Shown here in pieces: positions 18,254-26,672 of a DNA stretch of 64,000 nt (the stretch's first letter is position 1; the number at the start of each line of letters is the position of its first letter). The notes beneath the pieces were generated by a model. That model did no database searches and had not been told where the DNA came from. It saw only the letters and a program-made list of their open reading frames with translations. This stretch comes from an uncultured Lachnospiraceae bacterium (GTDB taxonomy: Bacteria; Bacillota; Clostridia; Lachnospirales; Lachnospiraceae), in contig CANRLR010000004.1 of assembly GCA_947631505.1 (NCBI GenBank), positions 1 through 64,000 on the forward strand, written 5' to 3'. The translations under genes were made by a program, and so were the position numbers.

Positions 18254-19570
18254 ATGGATACAGAACATCGGTACAAACAATATATGTATAGTTATCCACA
18301 TAAAACGGCATATCAGACAATGCGGGATATACATTTAAAAGACTTTGCCGGGCGATTGACAGAAGGGGAAAACAGCCTTTATTTTCATATCCCGTTCTGT
18401 CAGACAAAATGTGGATACTGTAACTTATTTTCGGTAACAGGTCAGTCAAAAGATGGAATGCATGCTTATGTGGATGCCATGCAGAGGCAGGCAGAACAGC
18501 TTGCGGGAATTTTGCCGGAAGAGGTAAGGTTTACGGATTTAACACTGGGCGGTGGAACACCGCTGATTTTGCCGGAACTGTTGCTCCGCAGAGTGTTTCG
18601 GATGGCAAGGGAATATTTTGCATTTGATTCAGAGAAATATCCGGTTGTTGTAGAGACTTCGCCGAACCAGACGACAGAGGAAAAGCTTGTTCTTTTAAAG
18701 GAGGAAGGAGTAACCCGGATCAGTATCGGTATCCAGAGCTTTCAGCCAGAGGAGCTTTCCGCACTGCACCGTTTCCATACAACTGAAGCTGCCGTGAAAG
18801 CATTGAAGGCAATAAAAAAAGCAGAATTTGACTGTATGAATGTGGATTTGATTTATGGAATACCGGGACAGTCGATAGACAGTTTGCGGGATACTTTAAA
18901 ACGGGCCTTAGAGTTTGAACCGGAGGAGATGTTCATCTATCCGTTGTACGTAAAACCGGGAACTGCCCTTTACCGTCAGGGGATGAAGCCATCTGAGCTT
19001 GCTTTTTCTATGTATGAGTTTGTGCGGGAGTATTTAAAAGAAGAGGGATATCAGCAGCACTCGATGCGGCGGTTCGTGAAAAACGGGGCGGGGAGCAGTC
19101 AGAAACTGCCGGAAGCTCTTTGTGGATTTGGAAATACGATTTCCGTTGGATGCGGGGGCAGAAGCTATATTGGTGATCTGCATTTTTGCACCCCTTATAC
19201 GGTCGGACAGAAACAATGTCTTGCAGTTTTACAAGATTATATAGAGCGGGAGGATTATCTGCAGATAACTCACGGATATCTCCTGTCTGCAGAGGAACAA
19301 AAAAGAAGATATGTGATAAAGCATATTCTATTTGGCAGAGGAATTAACCGCAAGGATTACCATAGTCACTTTGGCACAGAAGTACAGGAGGATTTTCCAC
19401 TGCTGCGGGAATGGGAGCAGGCAGATTATATTACGAGCGGAGAAGGATTTGTTTCGCTTACAGAGAAGGGATTTGCCTTATCCGACTATTTGGGTCCGCA
19501 GCTGATTTCTTCCGAAGTCCGGGAGCGGTCAGAGAACTTTTATAAAAGACTTGGCATAGCAGGCATATAA
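18254..19570 (+). CDS. STM4012-family radical SAM protein (HemN-like)
   Basis: This 438-residue radical SAM enzyme has the cluster motif CQTKCGYC (C49, C53, C56), SAM-binding GGGTP and a HemN/HemW-like layout (YFHIPFC; SIGIQSFQPEELSALHR; VDLIYGIPGQS). It is separate from true coproporphyrinogen oxidase by context. The C-terminal HemN_C-like part (about 340-438) looks like a winged helix. The ribosome site is GGGAGGA. It lies between the sulfatase-fold gene and a second radical SAM gene. The reaction is not known. Confidence 0.82.
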   Translation: MDTEHRYKQYMYSYPHKTAYQTMRDIHLKDFAGRLTEGENSLYFHIPFCQTKCGYCNLFSVTGQSKDGMHAYVDAMQRQAEQLAGILPEEVRFTDLTLGGGTPLILPELLLRRVFRMAREYFAFDSEKYPVVVETSPNQTTEEKLVLLKEEGVTRISIGIQSFQPEELSALHRFHTTEAAVKALKAIKKAEFDCMNVDLIYGIPGQSIDSLRDTLKRALEFEPEEMFIYPLYVKPGTALYRQGMKPSELAFSMYEFVREYLKEEGYQQHSMRRFVKNGAGSSQKLPEALCGFGNTISVGCGGRSYIGDLHFCTPYTVGQKQCLAVLQDYIEREDYLQITHGYLLSAEEQKRRYVIKHILFGRGINRKDYHSHFGTEVQEDFPLLREWEQADYITSGEGFVSLTEKGFALSDYLGPQLISSEVRERSENFYKRLGIAGI

Positions 19571-19603
19571 CATTTGAACATAGGGAAGGAAGGGAAAGGG
19601 CAG

Positions 19604-21151
19604 ATGAAACGACAGTGGTATTACCGGGGGAGTTTAAAATCCTGTAACTATAGCTGCAGCTATTGTCCTTTTTCAAAAAAACGGGGAAGCAGCAGGGAGC
19701 GGCAGGCAGATAAAGAAGCATTGTTTCGCTTTATTAATGAAATAAATGGACAACAGGAGTTCGGTGGTGCTGTCCAGATTGTACCTTATGGAGAAGCATT
19801 GGTGCATTCGTATTACTGGGAGGGGCTTGCCCGGTTAAGCCAGAATCCAAGACTAGATGCAGTAGGGGCACAGAGCAATTTTAGTTTTCCGGCAGAACTG
19901 ATGATTTCCACTTTTTGCAAACAGGGTGGAAGGCTGGATAAGCTGCGGCTATGGGGAACCTTTCATCCGGAAATGACTTCGATCGAACAATTTGTTCAAC
20001 AGTGTCTGTTCTTATCATCACAGGGGATTTCTTATTGTGTCGGAGCGGTGGGAGTTCCCGGACAATGGGAAACAATACGCCGGTTGCGCAGTTTATTGCC
20101 TTCCTCCATTTATCTTTGGATCAATAAAATGGATGGGATGAAAAGACCTTATACCTCATCGGAGATAGAGGCTTTTCTGGAAATTGATGAATATTTTGAA
20201 ATGGAATTGCTTCATCATCGGGCAGATGCGTCATTATGCGGAGATAACTGGTTTATAGAAGCAGATGGGACAATACACCGCTGCAATATCTGTCGGCAGA
20301 GTCTGGGAAATCTCTATGATTACGATAATAAGGAAATGAATATGATCCAAAAGGAAAAGAGGAATTCCTGCAGTAGAAGGGAGTGCAGCTGTTATTTGTC
20401 ATACTGCAACCGGGAAGAAGAGCAGCTCCTATTTTTCCGCCCTTATCCGGCATTTCGGATTCCTTCTTATCCGAAGGCTGTTTTTTTAGATGTGGACGGA
20501 ACACTGATACCAAAGGGACAGAAACAGATTCCGGAGAAGTATGTGAGATGGCTTGGACGGCTGGCGGTTCACACGGATATTTATTTGGCAACGTCACTTC
20601 CCTATGAAATCGCAAAAAGGAAAGCAGCACCAGTTTGGAAGCTGCTTCGGGGCGGTGTGTTCGCCGGTGGAGGACATTGGGTGATATGGGACGACAAAGG
20701 GCAGGTGAAACGGAATAAAATATGGCAGCTGGAGACAGAATGGCTGCCCGATGCATTAGACCAGCAAAAGAAATACGGTTTTACTCTTCATACATACAAA
20801 CAGAAGGAAGGCCTCTGCAAAGTGACTTTGGTTTTCCGAAGAGGGAGACTGGCAGAGCAAATTACGGAAGACTATCGGAAGAGGCTTACTTTGGATTTAA
20901 GTATACCAGCTTCCTGTCAAGTCCTGCAGGAAGATAATTGCATTGAGATTATCCGAAAGGAGACCGGAAAATTAGAGGGGATTTTGGCGATCTGTGAAGA
21001 AATGGGCTATGGTAAGAAGGAGGTTGCGGTGGCCGGAAATGCAGAGAATGATATTCCTATGCTGGAATATTTCCCTTTTTCGATAGCAGCAAGGGGAAGC
21101 AGTGAACGGGTAAAGAAATGTGCGGGGATAAAGATAAGTTTCCCTACTTGA
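19604..21151 (+). CDS. STM4011-family radical SAM protein fused to HAD phosphatase
   Basis: The N-terminal half (about 1-280) is a radical SAM domain with C-x3-C-x2-C in SCNYSCSYCPF and a Cys-rich patch after HRCNIC (about 224-270) that may bind an auxiliary cluster. The C-terminal half (about 290-515) is a Cof-type HAD domain: LDVDGT with D296 and D298, ATSLPYE, a late lysine region and GNAENDIPML. STM4011 proteins are usually near 290 residues, so this is a fusion. ATG 19604 with GGGAAAGGG upstream is preferred to the in-frame TTG 19574. The TGA stop overlaps the -35 box of the next transcription unit. Confidence 0.8.
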   Translation: MKRQWYYRGSLKSCNYSCSYCPFSKKRGSSRERQADKEALFRFINEINGQQEFGGAVQIVPYGEALVHSYYWEGLARLSQNPRLDAVGAQSNFSFPAELMISTFCKQGGRLDKLRLWGTFHPEMTSIEQFVQQCLFLSSQGISYCVGAVGVPGQWETIRRLRSLLPSSIYLWINKMDGMKRPYTSSEIEAFLEIDEYFEMELLHHRADASLCGDNWFIEADGTIHRCNICRQSLGNLYDYDNKEMNMIQKEKRNSCSRRECSCYLSYCNREEEQLLFFRPYPAFRIPSYPKAVFLDVDGTLIPKGQKQIPEKYVRWLGRLAVHTDIYLATSLPYEIAKRKAAPVWKLLRGGVFAGGGHWVIWDDKGQVKRNKIWQLETEWLPDALDQQKKYGFTLHTYKQKEGLCKVTLVFRRGRLAEQITEDYRKRLTLDLSIPASCQVLQEDNCIEIIRKETGKLEGILAICEEMGYGKKEVAVAGNAENDIPMLEYFPFSIAARGSSERVKKCAGIKISFPT

Positions 21152-21177
21152 CACTATGATCTGTCTTGTGCTATAAT
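21148..21177 (+). promoter_or_regulatory. strong promoter of the aspS2-gatCAB T-box leader
   Basis: TTGACA (21148-21153), 18 bp, TATAAT (21172-21177) with TG at 21169-21170 (extended -10). The -35 box overlaps the stop codon of the preceding gene. Confidence 0.85.
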
Positions 21178-21185
21178 ACCTCACA

Positions 21186-21462
21186 AAGCGAAGAAGGAAA
21201 CGAATGCTTTGATAAGGACTGAACGACAGGGATAGACGTCATGGACTGAAAGCGTCTTATGGAAATTGACAGGCAGGAGAACATTCCAGAGCCGATAAGT
21301 TGAATCTGATTCTTATGTAGGCTTATCCGGTGGACACCGTTATATGTGAAAATGAGAGGAGATACGACGGGGTGTCTCAACGCGGGTGGCACCGCGGGTT
21401 TATTTTTAATGTAGAATTTCCCGTCCCAGAATTAACAGAAATGTTGTTCTGGGACTTTTTTT
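21186..21462 (+). promoter_or_regulatory. T-box riboswitch, asparagine specifier
   Basis: The T-box sequence CGCGGGTGGCACCGCGGG lies at 21381-21398. The terminator pairs GTCCCAGAA (21423-21431) with TTCTGGGAC (21447-21455) ahead of eight T. Stem I includes GACTGAACGACAGGG and a likely specifier AAC at 21280-21282 in GGAGAACATTCCAGAGCC, which is an Asn codon. The genes behind it make Asn-tRNA by transamidation, so an Asn reading fits well. It fills most of the 411 bp gene-free stretch 21152-21562. Confidence 0.88.
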
Positions 21463-21485
21463 TATCTAATAGAAAAGTCCGGCAT
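21455..21485 (+). repeat. copy 2 of the repeated post-terminator element
   Basis: C, a T-run, ATCTAATAGAAAAGTCCGGC and AT, differing from copy 1 (8837-8865) by two extra T and one base. Both copies begin in the T-tract of a T-box terminator. Confidence 0.7.
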
Positions 21486-21562
21486 GGAAGGGTTTTAGAT
21501 TAAGAAGAGGCAGCATTTCTGAAGAATAGAGAACAAATCAATTCAGAAAGGAATGATGTGCA

Positions 21563-22894
21563 ATGGAATTTGTAACAGGAGCAACAGAGAAAGAGGTCTT
21601 GAGCATCCCGGATATATTAGAAGGAGACTACGAAGGAAAAGAAATCAAAATAAATGGAGCGATCCACAAAATCCGTGATATGGGAGATGTGGTATTTGTT
21701 GTTCTCCGTAAAAGAGAGGGGCTTGTTCAGGCCGTTTATGAAGAGGGAGCAACCAATATTTCCCGGAAGGATCTGTGCGAGGAAGCTACCGTAGAAATCA
21801 CAGGTGCAGTGGCAAAAGAAGAACGTGCCCCCCATGGTTTTGAAATTCGGTTAAAAGAGGTAAGGATTCTTTCCAGACCGACAGAACCGATGCCGATTGC
21901 CGTGAATAAATGGAAAATGAACACATCGTTAGAGACAAAACTTGACCTTCGGCCACTGTCTCTGCGCAATGTGAAGGAGAGAGCAAAATTTCGGATACAA
22001 GAGGGAATTGTCCGTGGTTTCCGGGATTTTCTTCATGGTCAGGGCTTTACCGAAATCCGTTCCCCGAAAATAGGAGCGAGGGGAGCAGAGGGAGGAGCGA
22101 ACCTATTTCGTCTGGAGTATTTTCATAAGCATGCTGTGCTGGCACAAAGTCCTCAGTTTTATAAGCAGATGATGGTGGGTGTGTTTGACCGGGTGTTTGA
22201 AGCAGCTCCCGTATTTCGTGCGGAAAAGCATAACACAAAACGTCATTTGAACGAGTATACCTCACTGGATTTTGAAATGGGCTATATTGACAGCTTTGAA
22301 GACATTATGGAAATGGAGACCGGTTTTTTGCAGTATACGATGAAACTTTTGGAAACAGAGTACGAAAAGGAATTAGAAATTCTTGAAGTAACGCTTCCGA
22401 AAGCCGATAAAATTCCGCAGGTCCGGTTTGACAAGGCAAAAGAACTGGCAGCGGAAAAATACAACCGAAAGATTCGTAACCCTTATGACTTGGAGCCGGA
22501 GGAAGAGGCACTGATCGGGCAGTATTTTAAGGAGGAAATGGATGCGGATTTTGTGTTTGTCACTCATTATCCCTCGAAGAAAAGACCATTCTATGCCATG
22601 GATGATCCAGAGGATACGACTTTTACCCTGAGTTTTGATCTGCTATTCCGCGGACTGGAAATAACGACGGGAGGACAGCGTATTCATGAATACCAGATGT
22701 TAGTGGACAAAATGGCAGAGCGTGGTATGACAGATGAAGGAATGGAGCAATATATGATGATATTCAAACATGGTATGCCGCCGCACGGTGGTCTGGGAAT
22801 TGGCTTGGAGCGGCTGACAATGAAAATTCTGGGAGAAGAAAATGTCCGGGAGACAACACTGTTCCCAAGGGATCTGAACCGTTTGGAACCATAA
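21563..22894 (+). CDS. aspS: non-discriminating aspartyl-tRNA synthetase, archaeal type
   Basis: This 443-residue class II synthetase charges tRNA-Asp and, by inference, tRNA-Asn with Asp. It has an N-terminal OB-fold (about 15-110), motif 2 in FRAEKHNTKRHLNEYTSLD and motif 3 in GLGIGLERLTM. The size is that of archaeal-type AspRS, not the 590-residue bacterial form. ERAPHGFE has Pro where, as remembered, discriminating enzymes have Lys, which fits relaxed tRNA choice. The Asn T-box upstream and gatCAB downstream support production of Asp-tRNA-Asn for amidation. GAAAGGAATGATG is the ribosome region. Confidence 0.92.
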   Translation: MEFVTGATEKEVLSIPDILEGDYEGKEIKINGAIHKIRDMGDVVFVVLRKREGLVQAVYEEGATNISRKDLCEEATVEITGAVAKEERAPHGFEIRLKEVRILSRPTEPMPIAVNKWKMNTSLETKLDLRPLSLRNVKERAKFRIQEGIVRGFRDFLHGQGFTEIRSPKIGARGAEGGANLFRLEYFHKHAVLAQSPQFYKQMMVGVFDRVFEAAPVFRAEKHNTKRHLNEYTSLDFEMGYIDSFEDIMEMETGFLQYTMKLLETEYEKELEILEVTLPKADKIPQVRFDKAKELAAEKYNRKIRNPYDLEPEEEALIGQYFKEEMDADFVFVTHYPSKKRPFYAMDDPEDTTFTLSFDLLFRGLEITTGGQRIHEYQMLVDKMAERGMTDEGMEQYMMIFKHGMPPHGGLGIGLERLTMKILGEENVRETTLFPRDLNRLEP

Positions 22895-22924
22895 TGAACA
22901 TGAATTGAGAAAGGAAAGAGAACA

Positions 22925-23218
22925 ATGGCAAATATTATTTCAGATGAAACGATTGATTATGTTGGTATTTTGGCAAAGCTGGAACTATCCGACGAAGAAA
23001 AAGAGCAGGCGAAGAAAGATATGGGAAATATGCTCGATTATATTGACAAGTTAAACGAACTGGATACAACGGGCGTAGAGCCGATGTCCCATGTATTCCC
23101 TGTTCAAAATGTATTCCGTGAGGATGAAGTAGTCAATGGGGATGACAGGGAAAAGATGTTGTCCAATGCACCACAGAAAAAGGATGGCACTTATATGGTA
23201 CCAAAGACTTTTGAATAG
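22925..23218 (+). CDS. gatC: Asp/Glu-tRNA amidotransferase subunit C
   Basis: This 97-residue GatC has the typical N-terminal [16 protein letters not shown] helix, the [24 protein letters not shown] segment and a C-terminal RED...[14 protein letters not shown] tail that wraps around GatA. It stabilises the GatAB complex. It follows aspS by 30 bp with AGAAAGGAAAG as ribosome site and precedes gatA by 18 bp. Confidence 0.95.
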   Translation: MANIISDETIDYVGILAKLELSDEEKEQAKKDMGNMLDYIDKLNELDTTGVEPMSHVFPVQNVFREDEVVNGDDREKMLSNAPQKKDGTYMVPKTFE

Positions 23219-23236
23219 AAAGGGAGGACAGCCAGT

Positions 23237-24694
23237 ATGAGTTTAATGAGTTTAACAGCGGTAGAGCTTGGCAAAAAAATAAAAACAGGTGAAGTTACCG
23301 TTATGGATGCAGCCAGAGCCGCATTCGAGCAGATAAAAGCAAAAGAAGAAAGTATCCACAGTTTTGTAACTGTTTTAGATGAAGAAGCTGTTATGAAAAG
23401 GGCAAAAGAGGTACAGGAAAAAATCAGAGCAGGTAGTCTTACCGGACCTCTTGCCGGTGTACCGGCAGCAATCAAAGATAATATGTGTACCGAGGGAGTG
23501 CTCACTACATGCAGTTCCAAAATCCTTCACAATTTTGTGCCGCCCTATTCCGCTGAAGCGGTAAAAAAGTTGGAAGAGGCAGGGGCTGTTCTAATAGGAA
23601 AAACCAATATGGATGAGTTTGCCATGGGAAGCACCACAGAGACATCTGCCTTTGGAGTGACTCGGAATCCACACAACACGGACTATGTGCCGGGCGGCTC
23701 CTCCGGTGGTTCCTGTGCCGCTGTGGCGGCAGAAGAATGTTCTTATGCTCTTGGTTCCGATACCGGTGGTTCGATTCGGCAGCCAAGTTCATTTTGCGGC
23801 GTTACGGGAATTAAACCGACTTACGGAACCGTGTCACGCTATGGATTAATTGCTTATGGATCGTCTCTGGACCAGATCGGGCCCGTGGCAAAGGATGTGA
23901 CTGATTGTGCGACAATTTTGGAAATTATATCGTCCTATGACGAAAAGGACAGTACGTCCGTTCTGCGGGATGACACGGATTTTACATCGGCATTGATAGA
24001 AGATGTAAAAGGAATGAAAATCGGTATTCCGAAAGATTACTTTGGAGAGGGACTTGATTCACAGGTAAGGTCTGCGGTACTGAAAGCGGCAAAAGTATTG
24101 GAGGAAAAAGGGGCTGTTGTGGAAGAATTTGATTTAAGTCTGGTAGAATATGCAATTCCCGCATATTATGTCATTGCCTCTGCGGAAGCCAGTTCGAACT
24201 TATCCCGTTTTGACGGTGTGAAATATGGGTATCGCACACAGGACTATGAAGGGCTTCACAATATGTATAAAAAGAGCCGCTCCGAGGGATTTGGAGCAGA
24301 AGTGAAACGCCGTATCATGCTTGGTTCTTTTGTGCTCAGCAGTGGTTACTATGATGCGTACTATCTGAAAGCACTTCGCACAAAGGCTCTGATTAAAAAA
24401 GCGTTTGACAGAGCCTTTCAGTCCTATGATGTTATATTATCCCCGGTGGCACCGACTACGGCACCTAAAATTGGTGAAAGTTTAAGTGATCCGATTAAGA
24501 TGTATTTGGGTGATATTTATACGATTTCGGTCAATTTGGCAGGGCTTCCGGGAATGACTGTACCATGTGGAAAAGATGATAAAGGGCTTCCGATTGGCCT
24601 GCAGCTGATTGGTGACTGTTTTCAGGAGAAGAATATGATCCGTGCTGCCTATACGTATGAGCAGGCGGTAAGAGCAGGAAAGGAGTGTGAGTAA
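23237..24694 (+). CDS. gatA: Asp/Glu-tRNA amidotransferase subunit A
   Basis: This 485-residue amidase-signature enzyme frees ammonia from glutamine. The Ser-cisSer-Lys triad is visible as K80 (PAAIKDN), S155 (GGSSGGS) and S179 (DTGGSIRQP). The length is standard. It works with GatB and GatC to turn Asp-tRNA-Asn (and, if present, Glu-tRNA-Gln) into the amide. The ribosome site is AGGGAGGA. The gene ends 2 bp before gatB. Confidence 0.97.
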   Translation: MSLMSLTAVELGKKIKTGEVTVMDAARAAFEQIKAKEESIHSFVTVLDEEAVMKRAKEVQEKIRAGSLTGPLAGVPAAIKDNMCTEGVLTTCSSKILHNFVPPYSAEAVKKLEEAGAVLIGKTNMDEFAMGSTTETSAFGVTRNPHNTDYVPGGSSGGSCAAVAAEECSYALGSDTGGSIRQPSSFCGVTGIKPTYGTVSRYGLIAYGSSLDQIGPVAKDVTDCATILEIISSYDEKDSTSVLRDDTDFTSALIEDVKGMKIGIPKDYFGEGLDSQVRSAVLKAAKVLEEKGAVVEEFDLSLVEYAIPAYYVIASAEASSNLSRFDGVKYGYRTQDYEGLHNMYKKSRSEGFGAEVKRRIMLGSFVLSSGYYDAYYLKALRTKALIKKAFDRAFQSYDVILSPVAPTTAPKIGESLSDPIKMYLGDIYTISVNLAGLPGMTVPCGKDDKGLPIGLQLIGDCFQEKNMIRAAYTYEQAVRAGKECE

Positions 24695-24696
24695 GA

Positions 24697-26133
24697 ATGG
24701 GAAAGCAGTACGAAACGGTGATTGGACTTGAGGTTCATGTCGAGCTGGCCACCAGAACAAAAATTTTTTGTAGCTGTTCCACCGCATTTGGAGGAGCACC
24801 AAATACTCATACCTGTCCAGTCTGTACTGGTATGCCGGGTTCCCTTCCGGTACTCAATAAACAGGTGGTAGAATATGCTATGGCAGTAGGTCTGGCATTG
24901 AACTGTGAGATTAACAGGTATTGTAAATTTGACCGGAAAAATTATTTTTATCCGGATAATCCGCAGAACTATCAGATTTCCCAGTTGTATCTGCCGATTT
25001 GTATCAATGGAAGGGTAGAAATTGAAACAGCAGGAGGCAGAAAGAGCGTGGGAATCCATGAAATTCATATGGAGGAAGATGCCGGAAAACTGGTTCATGA
25101 TGATTGGGCAGATTGTTCATTGGTGGATTACAACCGTTCCGGTGTACCGCTGATTGAAATTGTATCGGAACCGGATATGCGCAGTGCGGATGAAGTTATT
25201 GCCTATTTAGAAAAATTACGTACTACGATTCAGTATCTTGGTGCGTCGGACTGCAAATTAAATGAAGGCTCCATGCGTGCCGATGTAAACCTTTCTGTCC
25301 GGGAAGTGGGGGCTACAGAATTCGGAACCCGTACCGAGATGAAAAACCTGAACTCCTTTAAAGCCATTGCAAGAGCCATTGAGGGAGAGAGAGCACGCCA
25401 GATTGAATTATTGGAAGACGGAAAAGAAGTAATCCAGGAGACAAGGCGATGGGATGACAACAAAGAGTATTCTTATGCGATGCGCTCCAAGGAGGATGCT
25501 CAGGATTACCGCTATTTTCCGGATCCTGACTTGACACCGGTCTCGATTTCCGATGAATGGATTCAGAAAATAAAAGACAGACAGCCGGAGTTTCAGGCTG
25601 CCAAAGCACTGCGGTATAAAGAAGAGTTCGACTTGCCGGAGTATGATATTTCGATTATAACGGCAAGCAAAAAAATGGCTGATATATTTGAAAAGACCGT
25701 TGCCCTTTGCAGCAAACCGAAAAAGGTAAGTAACTGGCTGATGGGTGAGACGATGAGGCTTCTGAAGGAGAAAGAGATGGAGCCGGAAGATATTACGTTT
25801 ACACCGGAAAATCTTGCCAAGTTAATTGATTTGGCAGATCAGGGCACGTTGAATTCCACTGTGGCAAAAGAGGTGTTTGAAAAAATATTTGAAGAAAATA
25901 TCAATGTTGACAAATATGTGGCTGAAAATGGGCTGGGAACCGTGAATGATGAGGGAGCTCTGCGTGAGATCGTGGAGAAAGTCATTGCTGAAAATCCACA
26001 GTCTGTAGAAGATTACCGGGCAGGAAAAAAGAAAGCGATTGGATTTTTAGTGGGACAGACAATGAAAGCAATGCAGGGCAGAGCAAATCCCGGTATGGTA
26101 AACCAGATTCTTACAGAATTATTAGAAAAATAA
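24697..26133 (+). CDS. gatB: Asp/Glu-tRNA amidotransferase subunit B
   Basis: This 478-residue GatB has the YETVIGLEVHVEL start, the zinc-site cysteines in CSCSTAFGGAPNTHTCPVC, the kinase cradle (KNYFYPDNPQNYQISQ) and the C-terminal YqeY-like tRNA-binding tail (GFLVGQTMKAMQGRANPGMVNQIL). It phosphorylates the tRNA-bound Asp/Glu side chain and receives ammonia from GatA. It starts 2 bp after gatA within the aspS-gatCAB operon. Confidence 0.97.
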   Translation: MGKQYETVIGLEVHVELATRTKIFCSCSTAFGGAPNTHTCPVCTGMPGSLPVLNKQVVEYAMAVGLALNCEINRYCKFDRKNYFYPDNPQNYQISQLYLPICINGRVEIETAGGRKSVGIHEIHMEEDAGKLVHDDWADCSLVDYNRSGVPLIEIVSEPDMRSADEVIAYLEKLRTTIQYLGASDCKLNEGSMRADVNLSVREVGATEFGTRTEMKNLNSFKAIARAIEGERARQIELLEDGKEVIQETRRWDDNKEYSYAMRSKEDAQDYRYFPDPDLTPVSISDEWIQKIKDRQPEFQAAKALRYKEEFDLPEYDISIITASKKMADIFEKTVALCSKPKKVSNWLMGETMRLLKEKEMEPEDITFTPENLAKLIDLADQGTLNSTVAKEVFEKIFEENINVDKYVAENGLGTVNDEGALREIVEKVIAENPQSVEDYRAGKKKAIGFLVGQTMKAMQGRANPGMVNQILTELLEK

Positions 26134-26157
26134 TGGTTTTTTGCATCGTCTGAATAC

Positions 26158-26187
26158 TTGACATGGTGATACGTTATTGTATATAAT
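26158..26187 (+). promoter_or_regulatory. promoter of the PilZ gene
   Basis: TTGACA (26158-26163), 18 bp, TATAAT (26182-26187). It lies 25 bp after the gatB stop. Confidence 0.75.
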
Positions 26188-26243
26188 TATGGTATATATT
26201 TGTATAAAATATCGTATTGCTTTTTGGGAAAGAGAGGGCTGTT

Positions 26244-26585
26244 ATGATTGAGATGAGAAGGGAGAAGAGATGGCCGGCAAGTTTGGAGCTGGAGATTTCT
26301 TCCCTGTTTAAACAGGATAATGTAAAGGTAGAAGGAATTAATGCGCCGATTGAGGTAGTTGATGTATCGACAGCGGGAATTGGATTTATCAGTAAAAGTG
26401 TGTTACCAGTAGGATATTACTTCAATGCCCGTCTGGTGTTCGGTGAGAAAGATGCGTTGAACTGTGTTGTACGGATTTTGCGTCAGAGAAAATTGGACGA
26501 GGGTTACAATTACGGATGTGAGATCGTGGGAACAGCGTCAATTATGGATTATGTTATTAATGACTATGCCGCATCTTTACAATAA
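26244..26585 (+). CDS. PilZ-domain protein, probable c-di-GMP receptor
   Basis: This 113-residue stand-alone PilZ domain carries both nucleotide-binding motifs: RREKR (residues 5-9) and DVSTAGIG (about 41-48). These bind cyclic di-GMP in the family. ATG 26244 is chosen because AGAGAGGG lies just before it; an upstream TTG at 26217 is in frame but lacks a ribosome site. A diguanylate cyclase with an intact GGEEF is encoded at 56999. The effector controlled is unknown. Confidence 0.85.
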   Translation: MIEMRREKRWPASLELEISSLFKQDNVKVEGINAPIEVVDVSTAGIGFISKSVLPVGYYFNARLVFGEKDALNCVVRILRQRKLDEGYNYGCEIVGTASIMDYVINDYAASLQ

Positions 26586-26607
26586 GAGAAAGATTTTTCT
26601 GGAAAGG

Positions 26608-26640
26608 AAGGAGGCAGCTGAAAGGCGGCCTCCTTTTTGG
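26608..26640 (+). terminator. terminator after the PilZ gene
   Basis: AAGGAGGC (26608-26615) pairs with GCCTCCTT (26628-26635), followed by TTT. It separates the PilZ unit from lacL. I see no clear promoter between it and lacL. Confidence 0.7.
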
Positions 26641-26672
26641 CTATCAAGGCTAAATTGAATGGAGGGATAATT

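Noticed and set aside
18254-19570. hemN/hemW-type coproporphyrinogen oxidase or heme chaperone
   Set aside because: The sequence is HemN-like, but its operon partners are the STM40xx-type set, and no heme gene is near.
20253-20756. 167-codon minus-strand frame over the STM4011-HAD gene
   Set aside because: Opposite recognisable catalytic motifs in the plus frame; no translation signals.
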